Positions 6,473 through 15,251 of a DNA stretch of 64,000 nucleotides are shown here, one piece after another. The position numbers were made by a program, and so were the translations under genes. Origin of the DNA: Myxococcus llanfairpwllgwyngyllgogerychwyrndrobwllllantysiliogogogochensis (lineage in GTDB: Bacteria; Myxococcota; Myxococcia; Myxococcales; Myxococcaceae); contig NZ_VIFM01000021.1 in NCBI RefSeq assembly GCF_006636215.1, positions 1-64,000 of the forward strand, in the 5' to 3' direction. Within the stretch, counting starts at the first letter, position 1; each line of letters opens with the position of its first letter. Under the pieces are notes generated by a model. The model was given only the letters and a program-made list of their open reading frames with translations. It did not search any database and was not told where the DNA came from.

Positions 6473-9400
6473 TCAGGACACAGTTGACCTGCGATCGGCC
6501 ACACGTCGGCTGATGCGCTCTCTCACGCCATGAACAAATGCGTAGAAAGTGGGAAGAACCAGCAGGGTGAAGAGGGTCGAGGTCACCAGTCCGCCCACCA
6601 TGACGACGGCCAGGGGCCGCTCGATTTCCGTCCCGTGCAGGGGCAGCACGAGCAGGGGAAGCAGGCCGAGGATGGCGGTGGCGGCGGTCATCAGCTTGGG
6701 GCGGACGCGACCGAGGCTCGCCTGACGGATGGCCTCGTCGAAGGGCATGCCGCGCGAGAGCAGGTCCTTGGTCTGTGAGACCAGCACGAGGCCGTTCTGC
6801 ACCGCGATGCCGAACAGGCCGATGAGGCCCACGAGGCTGGAGACGTTCCACGTCTCGCCGGCGATGAGCAGCGCGAGGATGCCGCCGACGAAGGCATCCG
6901 GGAGCGTGGCGAGGATGACGAGCGCCTCCGCCACCGAGTCCAGCGCGAGGTACAGCAGGATGAACACCGCGAGGATGGCGACGGCGATGGCCATGGCCAG
7001 CGACTGCGCGGCGCGCTGCTGACTCTCCACGCGTCCTCCCACGTCGAGGAAGTACCCGGTGGGGAGCTTCAGCTCCGCGGCCAGCCGCTCGCGCACCTCG
7101 GCCGCGGTGCTGCCCAAATCCCTGCCGGACACACTGGCCTCCACCGCGAGCCGACGGCTGCCGGCCTCGCGCCGCACGCTGCCCGCGCCGAAGGTCTCCT
7201 CGATGGTGGCGAGCTGACTCAGGGGGATGCGAGTGCCGTCATGTCCGTCCACCAGGAGGTTGCGCAGCGCCTGGAGGTCTCCCCGCTTGTGGTCCGCCAG
7301 CCGCAGCACCAGGTCGTGCCGCCGCTGACCCTTCCACACCTGGGAGGACTCCTCGCCCACCAGGCCCACGCGCACCGCGCGGATGACGTCGCCGGGCGTC
7401 AGCCCCACCCGCGCCACCGCGGCGCGATTCACGGTGATGCGAAGCTGCGGCAGCCCGCTGAGCTTCTCGACGCGCAGGTCCTCCACGCCGTCCACCTTCG
7501 CGAGGATGGCGCGGGCCCGCTCTCCCAACGTGGCGAGTGTCTCCAGCTCCGGCCCGAAGATGCGCACGGACAGGTCCGCGGGGCTGCCGCCCAGGCCCTC
7601 GTCGATGCGCATGCCCAGCGGCGTGGTGAACAGCGTGGTGACGCCGGGCACCCGCGCCACGGCGACTCGCAGGTCTGCCTCCAGCTTCTCCAGATTTCTT
7701 CCCCGGTCCTTCTTGAGCACGACGAGCACGTCCGACACCGTGTGAGGCATCGGGTCCTCGGTGCGCTCGGCGCGGCCGGTGCGCCGCACGACGTCCTCCA
7801 CCTCCGGGAAGCCGAGCAGCACGTCCTCCACCAGGTGGTTGAGCCGGTCCACCTCCTCCAGTGACGCCTCGGGCGGCAGCACCGTCTGGAGGAGGAAGGC
7901 GCCTTCATCCAGTCGAGGCATGAAGTCGCTGCCCACCGCGAAGGCGAGCCCCAGCGCCGGCACGGTGATGGCGAGCGCCACCAGTCGCACCAGTCCCGCC
8001 CTGCGCATGCACGTGTCCAGCATGGGCGCGTACACCGTCTTGATTTTGCGGATGAGCCACACGTCCTCGGGTTGTCCCGGACGCGGGGCCTTGAGCAGCA
8101 GCGAGGAGGCCACCGGCACCAGGGTGAGCGCGAGCGCCAGCGACGCGGCGAGGCACGCCACCACGGCGGCGGCGAGGGGTTGGTACATGCGCCCCTCGAT
8201 GCCCGTCATGGCGAACAGCGGGATGAAGACGGACACGACGATGAGGGTGGCGAAGGCGATGGGACGCCCCACCTCCAGCGACGCGGACAGCGCTTCCTCT
8301 CGCACGGACTTGCGCCCCGCGCCTTCGCGCAGGTCATGGATGATGTTCTCGGTGACGATGATGGCCGCGTCCACCAGCAGACCCACGGCGATGGCCAGGC
8401 CGCCCAGCGTCATGGTGTTGATGCCGATGCCGGCGAGCTTCAGGAGGATTCCCGCCAGCGCCAGCGACAGGGGCAGGGTGAGGGTGACGATGAGCGCGGC
8501 GCGCCAGTCCCCCAGCAGCGCGAACAGCACCAGCACCACCAGCAGCGCGCCCAGGAGGATGGCTCGGCTGACACCCCCCAGCGCCTCGTCCACCAGCACC
8601 GACTGGTCATAGACGACGCGCAGCTGCACGCCCTTGGGCATCGACTGCTCCAGCTCCTTGATGGCCTCACGGACGCCCGCCGCCACCCGCTGCGTGTCCG
8701 CGCCGAACTGCTTGATGACGCGGCAGCTCACCACCTCGCCCTTGAGGCGGTGCGCGATTCCCCGGCGCAGCGCGGGGCCTTCGCGCACGTCGGCCACGTC
8801 CGCCAGCAACACGGGCGTGCCCGCGCGCAGCGCCACCACCGTGCTGTTCAGGTCCTCCACCGTCTGCGCGCGTCCAATCGCTCGCACCGTCCACTCCATG
8901 GGGCCCTGCACCACGAAGCCGCCGGACGCGTTGAGGTTGGCGCCCTCCAGCGCGTGCTCCACCTCGTTGAGGCTGATGCCGCGCGCCACCATCTGGTCGG
9001 GGTCCAGCAGCACCTGGAACTGCCGCAGGTAGCCACCCAGTCGCTCCACGCCCGCGACGCCGGGCACGGCGAGCAGCCGGTTCTTCACCTCGAACTCGGC
9101 CAAATCCCTCAGCGCCATGAGGTCCGCCGCGCCGGGCTCCGCTTCGAGGGTGAACTCGAAGACTTCATTGAGCCGGCCGGTGAGGCTGGAGACGAGGGGC
9201 GCGTCCGTGCCAGGGGGCAATTCTCCCTGGGCCTGGGCCACGCGCTCGGCGACGTACTGTCGGCTGCGGAAGTAGTCCGCGTCCGGCTCGAACTCCACCG
9301 TGACCTGGGTGACGCCCAGCTGCGAGGTGGAGCGGATGCGGCGCACGTCGGGCAGGCCCGCGAGCGCGACCTCCATGGGAATGGCCACCGCCGTCTCCAG

Positions 9401-9604
9401 CTCCTCCGCGCCCATGGCGGCGTTCTGGACGATGACGTTGAAGATGGGCGCCGACAGGTCCGGGAAGACGTCGCGGCGAAGCCCATGCAGCGCCACCGCG
9501 CCGAAGGCGGACAACGCCAGGGCCAGCACCACGGTGAGGCCGGGCCGCGCGAAGGACGTGCGCAGCACGCGCCCCACCAGGGACGACGAGGGCTCAGTGG
9601 CCAT
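6473..9604 (-). CDS. Heavy-metal efflux RND pump (CusA/CzcA family)
   Basis: This 1043-residue inner-membrane RND transporter uses the proton gradient to drive metal ions out through a membrane-fusion protein and an outer-membrane channel. The family signature in transmembrane segment 4 reads LAIAVGLLVDAAIIVTEN, with A406, D412 and E419. CusA, the Cu(I)/Ag(I) pump, has the same A-D-E spacing, while the Zn/Co/Cd pump CzcA has aspartate at the first place. This favours a copper/silver-type or HME3-like pump, but substrate is not proven. I took the ATG at 9604; it overlaps the upstream fusion-protein gene by 11 bases. The frame is open for 25 codons further upstream but those codons lie inside that gene. 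This is the last gene of a four-gene operon. Confidence 0.93.
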   Translation of the reverse strand: MATEPSSSLVGRVLRTSFARPGLTVVLALALSAFGAVALHGLRRDVFPDLSAPIFNVIVQNAAMGAEELETAVAIPMEVALAGLPDVRRIRSTSQLGVTQVTVEFEPDADYFRSRQYVAERVAQAQGELPPGTDAPLVSSLTGRLNEVFEFTLEAEPGAADLMALRDLAEFEVKNRLLAVPGVAGVERLGGYLRQFQVLLDPDQMVARGISLNEVEHALEGANLNASGGFVVQGPMEWTVRAIGRAQTVEDLNSTVVALRAGTPVLLADVADVREGPALRRGIAHRLKGEVVSCRVIKQFGADTQRVAAGVREAIKELEQSMPKGVQLRVVYDQSVLVDEALGGVSRAILLGALLVVLVLFALLGDWRAALIVTLTLPLSLALAGILLKLAGIGINTMTLGGLAIAVGLLVDAAIIVTENIIHDLREGAGRKSVREEALSASLEVGRPIAFATLIVVSVFIPLFAMTGIEGRMYQPLAAAVVACLAASLALALTLVPVASSLLLKAPRPGQPEDVWLIRKIKTVYAPMLDTCMRRAGLVRLVALAITVPALGLAFAVGSDFMPRLDEGAFLLQTVLPPEASLEEVDRLNHLVEDVLLGFPEVEDVVRRTGRAERTEDPMPHTVSDVLVVLKKDRGRNLEKLEADLRVAVARVPGVTTLFTTPLGMRIDEGLGGSPADLSVRIFGPELETLATLGERARAILAKVDGVEDLRVEKLSGLPQLRITVNRAAVARVGLTPGDVIRAVRVGLVGEESSQVWKGQRRHDLVLRLADHKRGDLQALRNLLVDGHDGTRIPLSQLATIEETFGAGSVRREAGSRRLAVEASVSGRDLGSTAAEVRERLAAELKLPTGYFLDVGGRVESQQRAAQSLAMAIAVAILAVFILLYLALDSVAEALVILATLPDAFVGGILALLIAGETWNVSSLVGLIGLFGIAVQNGLVLVSQTKDLLSRGMPFDEAIRQASLGRVRPKLMTAATAILGLLPLLVLPLHGTEIERPLAVVMVGGLVTSTLFTLLVLPTFYAFVHGVRERISRRVADRRSTVS

Positions 9605-10787
9605 GTTCTGCACCTCCGCCGGCGGACTTCTCGACTTCCGCCTTGAGGAGGAAGGCTCCGTCCACCACCACCTGCTCACCGACCTTCAGGCCGGAGAGCA
9701 CCTCCACGTGGTCTCCCAGCGTGCGGCCTCGTCCCACCTCGCGCCGCTCGAAGGAGCCGCGCTCTCCGGTGGGCAGGAAGGCGACCCAGCCATTCTCCAG
9801 TCGCTGGAGCGAAGCGGCCGGCACGGTGGTGATGGTTCCATCCGGACTGCCAAGCGGAATGGACGCGGTGGCGGACATGCCCGGCTTGAGCAGGCCCTCG
9901 CGGTTCTCCAGCACCAGCCTCACGGGGATGGTGCGCGAGGAGGCGTCCACGCGCTGCCCCACGTGGCCCACCTTCGCGGTGTGCTCCTTGCCTGGGAAGG
10001 CGGCGAAGGTGACGCGCGCCTCGGCGCCCTTCTGGATGCGCACCGCGTCGCGCTCGAAGGCGTGGACGATGAGCCACAGCGAGCCCAAATCACCGATGCG
10101 GAAGAGGGGATGTTCGGCGTCCGCCATCTGTCCCATCCTCGCGTCACGCTCGATGACGGTGCCCTGGATGGGCGAGCGCAGGATGAAGCCCGGCGTGCCC
10201 GCGCCCTGACGAAGGTCCCCTTCGCTCGCGCCCAGCGCCGCCAATTCCGCGAGGGCCGCGGCGACCTCCGCATCGGCGCCCGCGGCGTCCACGTCCGCGG
10301 CCTGCACGTCCTTCTGCGCGACGATGCGCTCGGCGGCGAGCGCGCGCTTGCGCTCTGCGGTCTGTCTGGCGGAGGCGGCGCGGGCCTTCGCGGACTGGAG
10401 GGCGGCGCGGGCCTTGCCCAGCTCGGGGCTGCGCAGCTCGGCCAGCTTCTCGCCTTCCTTCACCTCCTGGCCCGTGGTGACGAAGACGGTGCCCACCCGG
10501 GCGGAGATGGGGGAAGCCACCTCCGCGTAGGCGTCCTCGCTGAACATCAGCTCGCCCAGCGCGGTGACGCTCTCTCCTCCGGGACGCGCCGACGCGGGCG
10601 CGGTGGTGACGCGCAAGTCGCGGAGCATCTCCGGCGCGATGTGGACGTGGGACTCATCGTGTCCCTCGTCATGTCCCTTGGGTTCGGCGCCTTCTTCGTG
10701 CGCGTGGTCGTCTTCATGCTCGGGCTTGTCGGACTTGCAGGCGGACAGCACGACGAGGGCGGACAGGAGGAAATGGGAGGGCTTCAT
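9594..10787 (-). CDS. RND efflux periplasmic membrane-fusion lipoprotein (CusB/CzcB type)
   Basis: This 397-residue protein has a lipoprotein signal (LSALVVLSAC, Cys17) followed by a histidine/aspartate/glutamate-rich stretch of about 30 residues (HEDDHAHEEGAEPKGHDEGH) that probably binds metal. Next come the features of the HlyD/MFP family: a lipoyl-like half motif (ISARVGTVFVTTGQEVKEG), an alanine-rich coiled-coil hairpin (about residues 115-185), and the second half with IQGTVIERDARMGQ. It would bridge the RND pump and the TolC-like channel and may load metal. The start overlaps the TolC gene stop as ATGA (10787-10784) and its stop overlaps the pump start, so the operon is translationally coupled. 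Confidence 0.92.
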   Translation of the reverse strand: MKPSHFLLSALVVLSACKSDKPEHEDDHAHEEGAEPKGHDEGHDESHVHIAPEMLRDLRVTTAPASARPGGESVTALGELMFSEDAYAEVASPISARVGTVFVTTGQEVKEGEKLAELRSPELGKARAALQSAKARAASARQTAERKRALAAERIVAQKDVQAADVDAAGADAEVAAALAELAALGASEGDLRQGAGTPGFILRSPIQGTVIERDARMGQMADAEHPLFRIGDLGSLWLIVHAFERDAVRIQKGAEARVTFAAFPGKEHTAKVGHVGQRVDASSRTIPVRLVLENREGLLKPGMSATASIPLGSPDGTITTVPAASLQRLENGWVAFLPTGERGSFERREVGRGRTLGDHVEVLSGLKVGEQVVVDGAFLLKAEVEKSAGGGAEHGH

Positions 10788-12013
10788 GGCAGGGCTCCTG
10801 TCTCGACGGCGAGCTGCACGCGGGCGAGCGCGGCCTGGAGGTGACTGTCGAGCAGCGCCACGCGCGTCTCGAGCGTTTCACGGCGGACAAGGAGGAACCC
10901 CGCGAGGTCCATCTCCCCGGCTTCGTAGGACTTGCGGGCGAGCGACTCGTTCTCGTCCAGCAGCGGCAGGGCATCGCGCGTCAGCACCTCCAGCGCTTGC
11001 TGGCGCCGGGTGTCGCGGATGCGGGCGGCTTCCACCTGGACATCGCGCGTGCGGCGCGCGGCCTCCAGCAGGGTGCGCAGCCGTCGCACGCGGGCCTCTC
11101 CCGTCACCTTCTCTTCCTGACCTCGGGAGAACACGGGCAGCGGCACGCTGAGGGTGCCGAGCCACGCGGACTCGTCCACCTCCTTCTCGTAGCGCACGCC
11201 CACGCTCACGTCCGGCAGCGCCTGGCTGCGTCCCAGCCGCAGCTCCGCCTCTGCCTGGGCGAGCGCCGACTCCAGGGCGCGGATGTCCGCGCGCTCGGAG
11301 GAACCCGTGGGCTTCGCCACCGGGAGCGAGGAGAGTTCCTTGAGCGCGCCGCTCACCGCGAGCGGCTCCTGGAGGGGCAACCCGAGCTGCGCGCGCAGCT
11401 CGCTCACGAGCGCATCCTCCTCGCCCTCGGCCACGACCACGGCCGCATGGGCCCGGGCCTGCGCCACGCGCGCCACGTTGACGTCCACCACGGGCACGTC
11501 ACCCGCCTCGAAGCGCTTGCTCGCGGAGCTGGCCAGGTTTCGCGCGGCCTCCTCCGTCTCGTGCATCAGCCGCGAGAACTCGCGGGCGTAGAGGGCGCGC
11601 AGGAACGACGCGGCCACTTCACCGAGCACGCGTCGCTCGGCGTCCTGCTGCTCGGCGCCCTCGCGGGCGAGCCCCGCGCGAGCGGACTCCCGACGCGCGC
11701 CCTGCTTGCCACCCAGCTCGAAGGGCTGCGCCAGCCCGAGTGAGAGTTGGAGGCCCCGGGTGCCATCGTCGAGCCTGCGAGGGCCCACCTCGGCGCTCAG
11801 GGTCGGGTTGTCACGCAGCCAGGGTGCGGAGCCCGCGACGGCCCCCTGGGCCTCGGCGACGCGGCCCGCTGCATCCAACAGGGAAGGAGCGCGCTGGCGG
11901 GCCAGGGCCAGCGCGTCTTGGAAGGACAACTCGGAAGGTGAAGCGGTGCTGGCGCAGGGCCAGACCAGGGCGGCGGCGAGCCCGAGGGCCGCCGTCGCGG
12001 AAGGATTGAGCAC
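10784..12013 (-). CDS. TolC-family outer-membrane channel of the RND efflux system
   Basis: This 409-residue protein has an N-terminal signal (about residues 1-25) and the repeated OEP helical domains. SFQDALALARQRAPSLLDA opens the first half, and alternating coiled-coil segments rich in A, R, E and L follow. It would be the outer-membrane exit duct for the CusBA-like pump downstream. Start is GTG at 12013 with only a weak GAGG-like site. It follows the small cysteine-rich protein gene by about 107 bases, and its stop is coupled to the membrane-fusion gene by an ATGA overlap. Confidence 0.9.
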   Translation of the reverse strand: MLNPSATAALGLAAALVWPCASTASPSELSFQDALALARQRAPSLLDAAGRVAEAQGAVAGSAPWLRDNPTLSAEVGPRRLDDGTRGLQLSLGLAQPFELGGKQGARRESARAGLAREGAEQQDAERRVLGEVAASFLRALYAREFSRLMHETEEAARNLASSASKRFEAGDVPVVDVNVARVAQARAHAAVVVAEGEEDALVSELRAQLGLPLQEPLAVSGALKELSSLPVAKPTGSSERADIRALESALAQAEAELRLGRSQALPDVSVGVRYEKEVDESAWLGTLSVPLPVFSRGQEEKVTGEARVRRLRTLLEAARRTRDVQVEAARIRDTRRQQALEVLTRDALPLLDENESLARKSYEAGEMDLAGFLLVRRETLETRVALLDSHLQAALARVQLAVETGALP

Positions 12014-12120
12014 GGAAGAAGACCTCGCGAAAGGGAAGCGAGCGTCAGGCGCGAGGTGCCCCGGTACCGCCGTGGACGCACCTCACCTGGAATCGCTCGC
12101 GCGAAGAGACGGACACTGCC

Positions 12121-12438
12121 TCAGGCGAGGAGGGCTTTGGGGACGTGGAGGATGTCGTCCAGGTCCGCGGAGGCGGGCGCATCCTCATCCTGAAGGACGA
12201 GACGCGGCCGAGGTGCTTCCAGGAGCAACGAGGGAGGGGAGACGGGCGCGGCGATGGAGCGCACATGGCCGCAGCAGGTGCAGTCCGCGCAGTCCGGCGC
12301 GCACTGACCGCTCGCATCGTCATCCGGGCAACGTTGCGCGCACACGGTATCCGTCACGTCGGCGATGACCTTCCACAGGCCACCTTCCGTCGGGGCGAAC
12401 AGCAACAGGCTGAGGCACAGCCAGATGCGTGTGAGCAC
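12121..12438 (-). CDS. Small exported cysteine-rich protein heading the efflux operon
   Basis: I do not recognise a named family. The protein is 105 residues with a hydrophobic N-terminal signal (LCLSLLLFAP). A compact cysteine cluster with seven Cys in about 27 residues follows (VCAQRCPDDD, QCAPDCADC, TCCGH), then a proline/leucine-rich C-terminus. The cluster and its position as first gene before the TolC-MFP-RND genes suggest a periplasmic metal-binding or metal-sensing accessory. That is inference. The start at GTG 12438 is chosen because a TAGAAG element lies 7 bases upstream (leaderless pattern) and the signal peptide then begins at once. A GTG at 12474 would add 12 residues. Confidence 0.6.
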   Translation of the reverse strand: MLTRIWLCLSLLLFAPTEGGLWKVIADVTDTVCAQRCPDDDASGQCAPDCADCTCCGHVRSIAAPVSPPSLLLEAPRPRLVLQDEDAPASADLDDILHVPKALLA

Positions 12439-12445
12439 GAGTCGG

Positions 12446-12451
12446 CTTCTA
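12446..12451 (-). promoter_or_regulatory. Candidate -10 element of a leaderless transcript
   Basis: On the minus strand TAGAAG (within GCTAGAAGC) lies 7 bases before the GTG start at 12438, with no ribosome-binding site between. If correct, this is the promoter of the whole RND efflux operon. Confidence 0.35.
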
Positions 12452-12532
12452 GCATGACCCCGGACGGTGCGCACGCGGATGCATGCTCAGCGTGAACCAG
12501 GCATCGGAAGAGGGCGTGCCTGCTCGCCCGTG

Positions 12533-12563
12533 AGGGCCGGCGGAGTGTTGTCGCGCCGGCCCT
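12533..12563. terminator. GC-rich hairpin after the cysteine-synthase-like gene
   Basis: AGGGCCGGCG (12533-12542) and CGCCGGCCCT (12554-12563) form a perfect 10-bp stem with an 11-base loop, just after the minus-strand stop at 12579. No T-run follows on the minus strand. Confidence 0.5.
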
Positions 12564-12578
12564 TTGCGTGAGTGTGCG

Positions 12579-13544
12579 TCAGGCCACGACGCGCGGCGGC
12601 GCGGGCCGGTGCTGAATCAGCTCGGTGGAGAAGTAGCGCTCCATCCGGTCCGGGAACACCGTCACCACCTGCGCGCCGGGACCCAGTCGCCGCGAGGCTT
12701 CCACGGCCGCCACATAGTTGAGGCCGGAGGACGGGCCCACCGGGAAGCCCCGGCGGATGAGGGCGCGCGCGGTGCACATGGCCTCTTCGTCCGACACGTC
12801 CAGCTCCACGCGTCCCGGCATGTCCGAGTCGCGGTACAGCTTGGACATGCCGTCCACGACACCGGGCACGCGCGGACTGAAGCTGCAACACTCGATGTCG
12901 CAGCCCAGCCCCGCGATGGGACGCGCGATGAAGGCCGTCACCGGACAGCCCGCTTCCGCGAACGCCTGGTACAGACCCACCACCGTGCCGCCGGTGCCCA
13001 CGCCGCTCACCACGCCGTGCACCAGCCCGCCCGGAATCTGGGAGAGGATCTCCTGCCCCGTCCACACGCGGTGTGCCTCGGCGTTGTCCGGGTTCTCGAA
13101 CTGGCGGGGCGCGAAGGCCTTGCGCTCCCGGGCAATCTGCTCCGCCTTGGCGATGGCGCCACGCACGCCCTCCGCCCTCGGCACCAGCACCACGTCGCCG
13201 CCGTAGGCGCGGATGGTGAGCACACGCTCGTCGGTGACACCCTCGGGCATCACCGCGGTGAAGCGCACGCCCATCTGCGCGCTCGCCAGCGCGAGCGCGA
13301 TGCTCGTCGAGCCGCTGGACGCCTCCACCACCTCGCCGCCGGGCTGCAACTCGCCCAGGCGCCAGGCCTTCTCCAACATGTAGCGCGCGATGCGGTCCTT
13401 CGTGGAGCCACTGGGGTTGAGAAACTCCAGCTTGCACCAGATGGTGGGGCCCTCCGGGTCCAGTCGGACGGGGACAAGGGGCGTGGGAGCGATGGCCTGA
13501 AGAAAGCGGCCATCCGCGGGCAGCGGGCGACAGGGAGGACGCAT
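12579..13544 (-). CDS. Cysteine synthase / cystathionine beta-synthase family PLP enzyme
   Basis: This 321-residue protein is a fold-type II PLP enzyme of the CysK/CysM/CBS family. The PLP lysine is K49 in NPSGSTKDR. The phosphate-binding region is EASSGSTSIALA, the glycine loop is GVGTGGTVVG, and the C-terminal GPSSGLNYVAA is also typical. It would use O-acetylserine or a similar beta-substituted serine with sulfide or another nucleophile. The loop after the lysine is ASSGSTS rather than the usual TSGNTG, so the exact substrate may differ from plain cysteine synthase. The start is certain: GGGAGG precedes ATG 13544 by a few bases. The gene diverges from the REC-histidine kinase. Confidence 0.88.
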   Translation of the reverse strand: MRPPCRPLPADGRFLQAIAPTPLVPVRLDPEGPTIWCKLEFLNPSGSTKDRIARYMLEKAWRLGELQPGGEVVEASSGSTSIALALASAQMGVRFTAVMPEGVTDERVLTIRAYGGDVVLVPRAEGVRGAIAKAEQIARERKAFAPRQFENPDNAEAHRVWTGQEILSQIPGGLVHGVVSGVGTGGTVVGLYQAFAEAGCPVTAFIARPIAGLGCDIECCSFSPRVPGVVDGMSKLYRDSDMPGRVELDVSDEEAMCTARALIRRGFPVGPSSGLNYVAAVEASRRLGPGAQVVTVFPDRMERYFSTELIQHRPAPPRVVA

Positions 13545-13718
13545 GATGTCCTCCCTATCGCGAATCGACCCGGCCCGTTAGCGTCCTGAGCGTCTTCCCG
13601 ACGGACGGGGATTCCATGGGCTGTCCGCCCGGCCTGTCAGGAAGCACCCGTGGGCGGCGATGGATGTGGCGCGACCGGAGTCCGGCGGGTACGAAGGAGT
13701 ACCTCTGCCCCGCACGTC

Positions 13719-15182
13719 ATGAGTCCTCCATCTCCGGTCATCCTCAACGTCAATGATGATGAGGCCAGTCGCTACGTCACCAGCCGCGTGCTGGGGCTCG
13801 CGGGCTTCCAGGTGGTGGACGCGGGCTCGGGCAGCGAAGCCCTGGCCCTCGCGGATGAGCACACCGACCTGGCCATCCTGGATGTCCGACTGCCGGACAT
13901 CAGCGGACTGGAGGTCTGCCGGCGCCTGAAGCAGGCCCCTCGCACCCGGGGCATGCTCGTCCTGCACCTGTCCGCACAGGCGGTGGGGCCGGGCGACCGG
14001 GCGCACGGCCTGGAGCACGGCGCGGACGGCTATCTGGTGGCCCCGGTGGACCCCGAGGAGCTGGTCGCCCAGGTGCACGCCCTGCTGCGCCTGCGCCGCG
14101 CCGAGCGCGAGGTGCACGCGCTGTCGCGGGAAGTGGAGCGCCAGCGTCGACTGCTGGACATGGCCATGGCCTCCGCCGCGGACCCCATCGCGCTGTTCGA
14201 CGCGTCGGGACGTCTGCTGTTCGCCAACCAGGCGGCGCATGCGGCGCGAGGCAGCCACGAGGTCCTCGTCTCGGGTGAATCGCTGAGCGCGCGGGAGGAG
14301 AAGGACCCGTCGCTCGCGCCCTTCATCCGGTTGATGGAGGTGGCGCTGAGCACCGGACAGGTCCAGCGCGGCGCAATCACGCTGTCGACGGACCAGGGGC
14401 CCCGTCACTTCGACTACACGCTGTCACCCACGCTGGATGGTGACGGCCAGGTGGCCGCGTTGATGGCCACGTCGCGGGACGTCACCGAGGAGCGCAGCGA
14501 AGAGGAGTTCCGCGAGCAGTTCATTGGGATGCTCGGGCATGACCTGCGCAATCCCCTCAATGCGCTGTCCATGTCCGCGCAGCAGCTCAAGCGCAAGGGC
14601 AACCTGGACGAGCGCCAGTCCTCGCTCACCGAGCGCATCCTTACCAGCGCGGACCGCATGGACCGGATGATTCGCCAGCTCCTGGACTTCGCGCGCTCGC
14701 GCCTGGGGGGCGGTGTCCCGGTGGTGGCCTCGGACTGCGACGTCTTCGACGTGGCGCGTCGCACACTGGAGGAGATGCGCGCCAGTCACCCCGGGCGGAT
14801 GCTGGTGTTGGAGGTGGTGGGGGACGGGCGCGGCGCGTGGGATTTGGACCGGCTGGAGCAGGCGTTCAGCAACCTGCTGGCGAATGCGCTGAAGTACAGC
14901 CCCGTGGACAGTCCCGTGCGGATGTGGGGCCAGGCGAGTGCGCGGGAAGTGGTGCTGCGCGTGCACAATGGCGGACCGCCGATTCCTTCGGAGGAGCTTC
15001 CACACATCTTCGCCGCATGGCGTCGAGGCTCGCGAGCCGTCCAGCACGAGGCGGCGGCGTCCTCGGGGCTGGGGTTGGGGCTCTACATCACCCGGCAGAT
15101 TCTGCTCGCCCATGGTGGCGAGGTGACAGTGGAGTCCAGTGCGTCGGGTGGGACGACCTTCACGGTGCGGCTGCCCCGGTGA
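13719..15182 (+). CDS. Response regulator-PAS-histidine kinase hybrid
   Basis: This 487-residue cytoplasmic signalling protein has an N-terminal receiver domain with acidic pocket NDDE and phosphoacceptor D55 (ILDVRLPD). A short coiled coil (about residues 125-150), a PAS-like sensor region (about 150-260), HisKA with H274 (GMLGHDLRNPLN) and a HATPase_c domain (N box NLLANALKYSP, G box SGLGLGLYI) follow. It would receive a phosphoryl signal at the receiver and control its own kinase activity; the partner is not adjacent. The receiver lacks the conserved lysine: the segment reads YLVAPVDPEEL, with Ala where Lys is usual. Start ATG 13719 gives the normal receiver N-terminus (PVILNVNDDE). The frame is open further upstream but without domain support. 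Confidence 0.88.
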   Translation: MSPPSPVILNVNDDEASRYVTSRVLGLAGFQVVDAGSGSEALALADEHTDLAILDVRLPDISGLEVCRRLKQAPRTRGMLVLHLSAQAVGPGDRAHGLEHGADGYLVAPVDPEELVAQVHALLRLRRAEREVHALSREVERQRRLLDMAMASAADPIALFDASGRLLFANQAAHAARGSHEVLVSGESLSAREEKDPSLAPFIRLMEVALSTGQVQRGAITLSTDQGPRHFDYTLSPTLDGDGQVAALMATSRDVTEERSEEEFREQFIGMLGHDLRNPLNALSMSAQQLKRKGNLDERQSSLTERILTSADRMDRMIRQLLDFARSRLGGGVPVVASDCDVFDVARRTLEEMRASHPGRMLVLEVVGDGRGAWDLDRLEQAFSNLLANALKYSPVDSPVRMWGQASAREVVLRVHNGGPPIPSEELPHIFAAWRRGSRAVQHEAAASSGLGLGLYITRQILLAHGGEVTVESSASGGTTFTVRLPR

Positions 15183-15251
15183 TGATGACCAGCTGACGTT
15201 TGAGATGCGGAATGGCTCGCCGTTGCGGGGGGCCATTGCCACTTATCCGTC

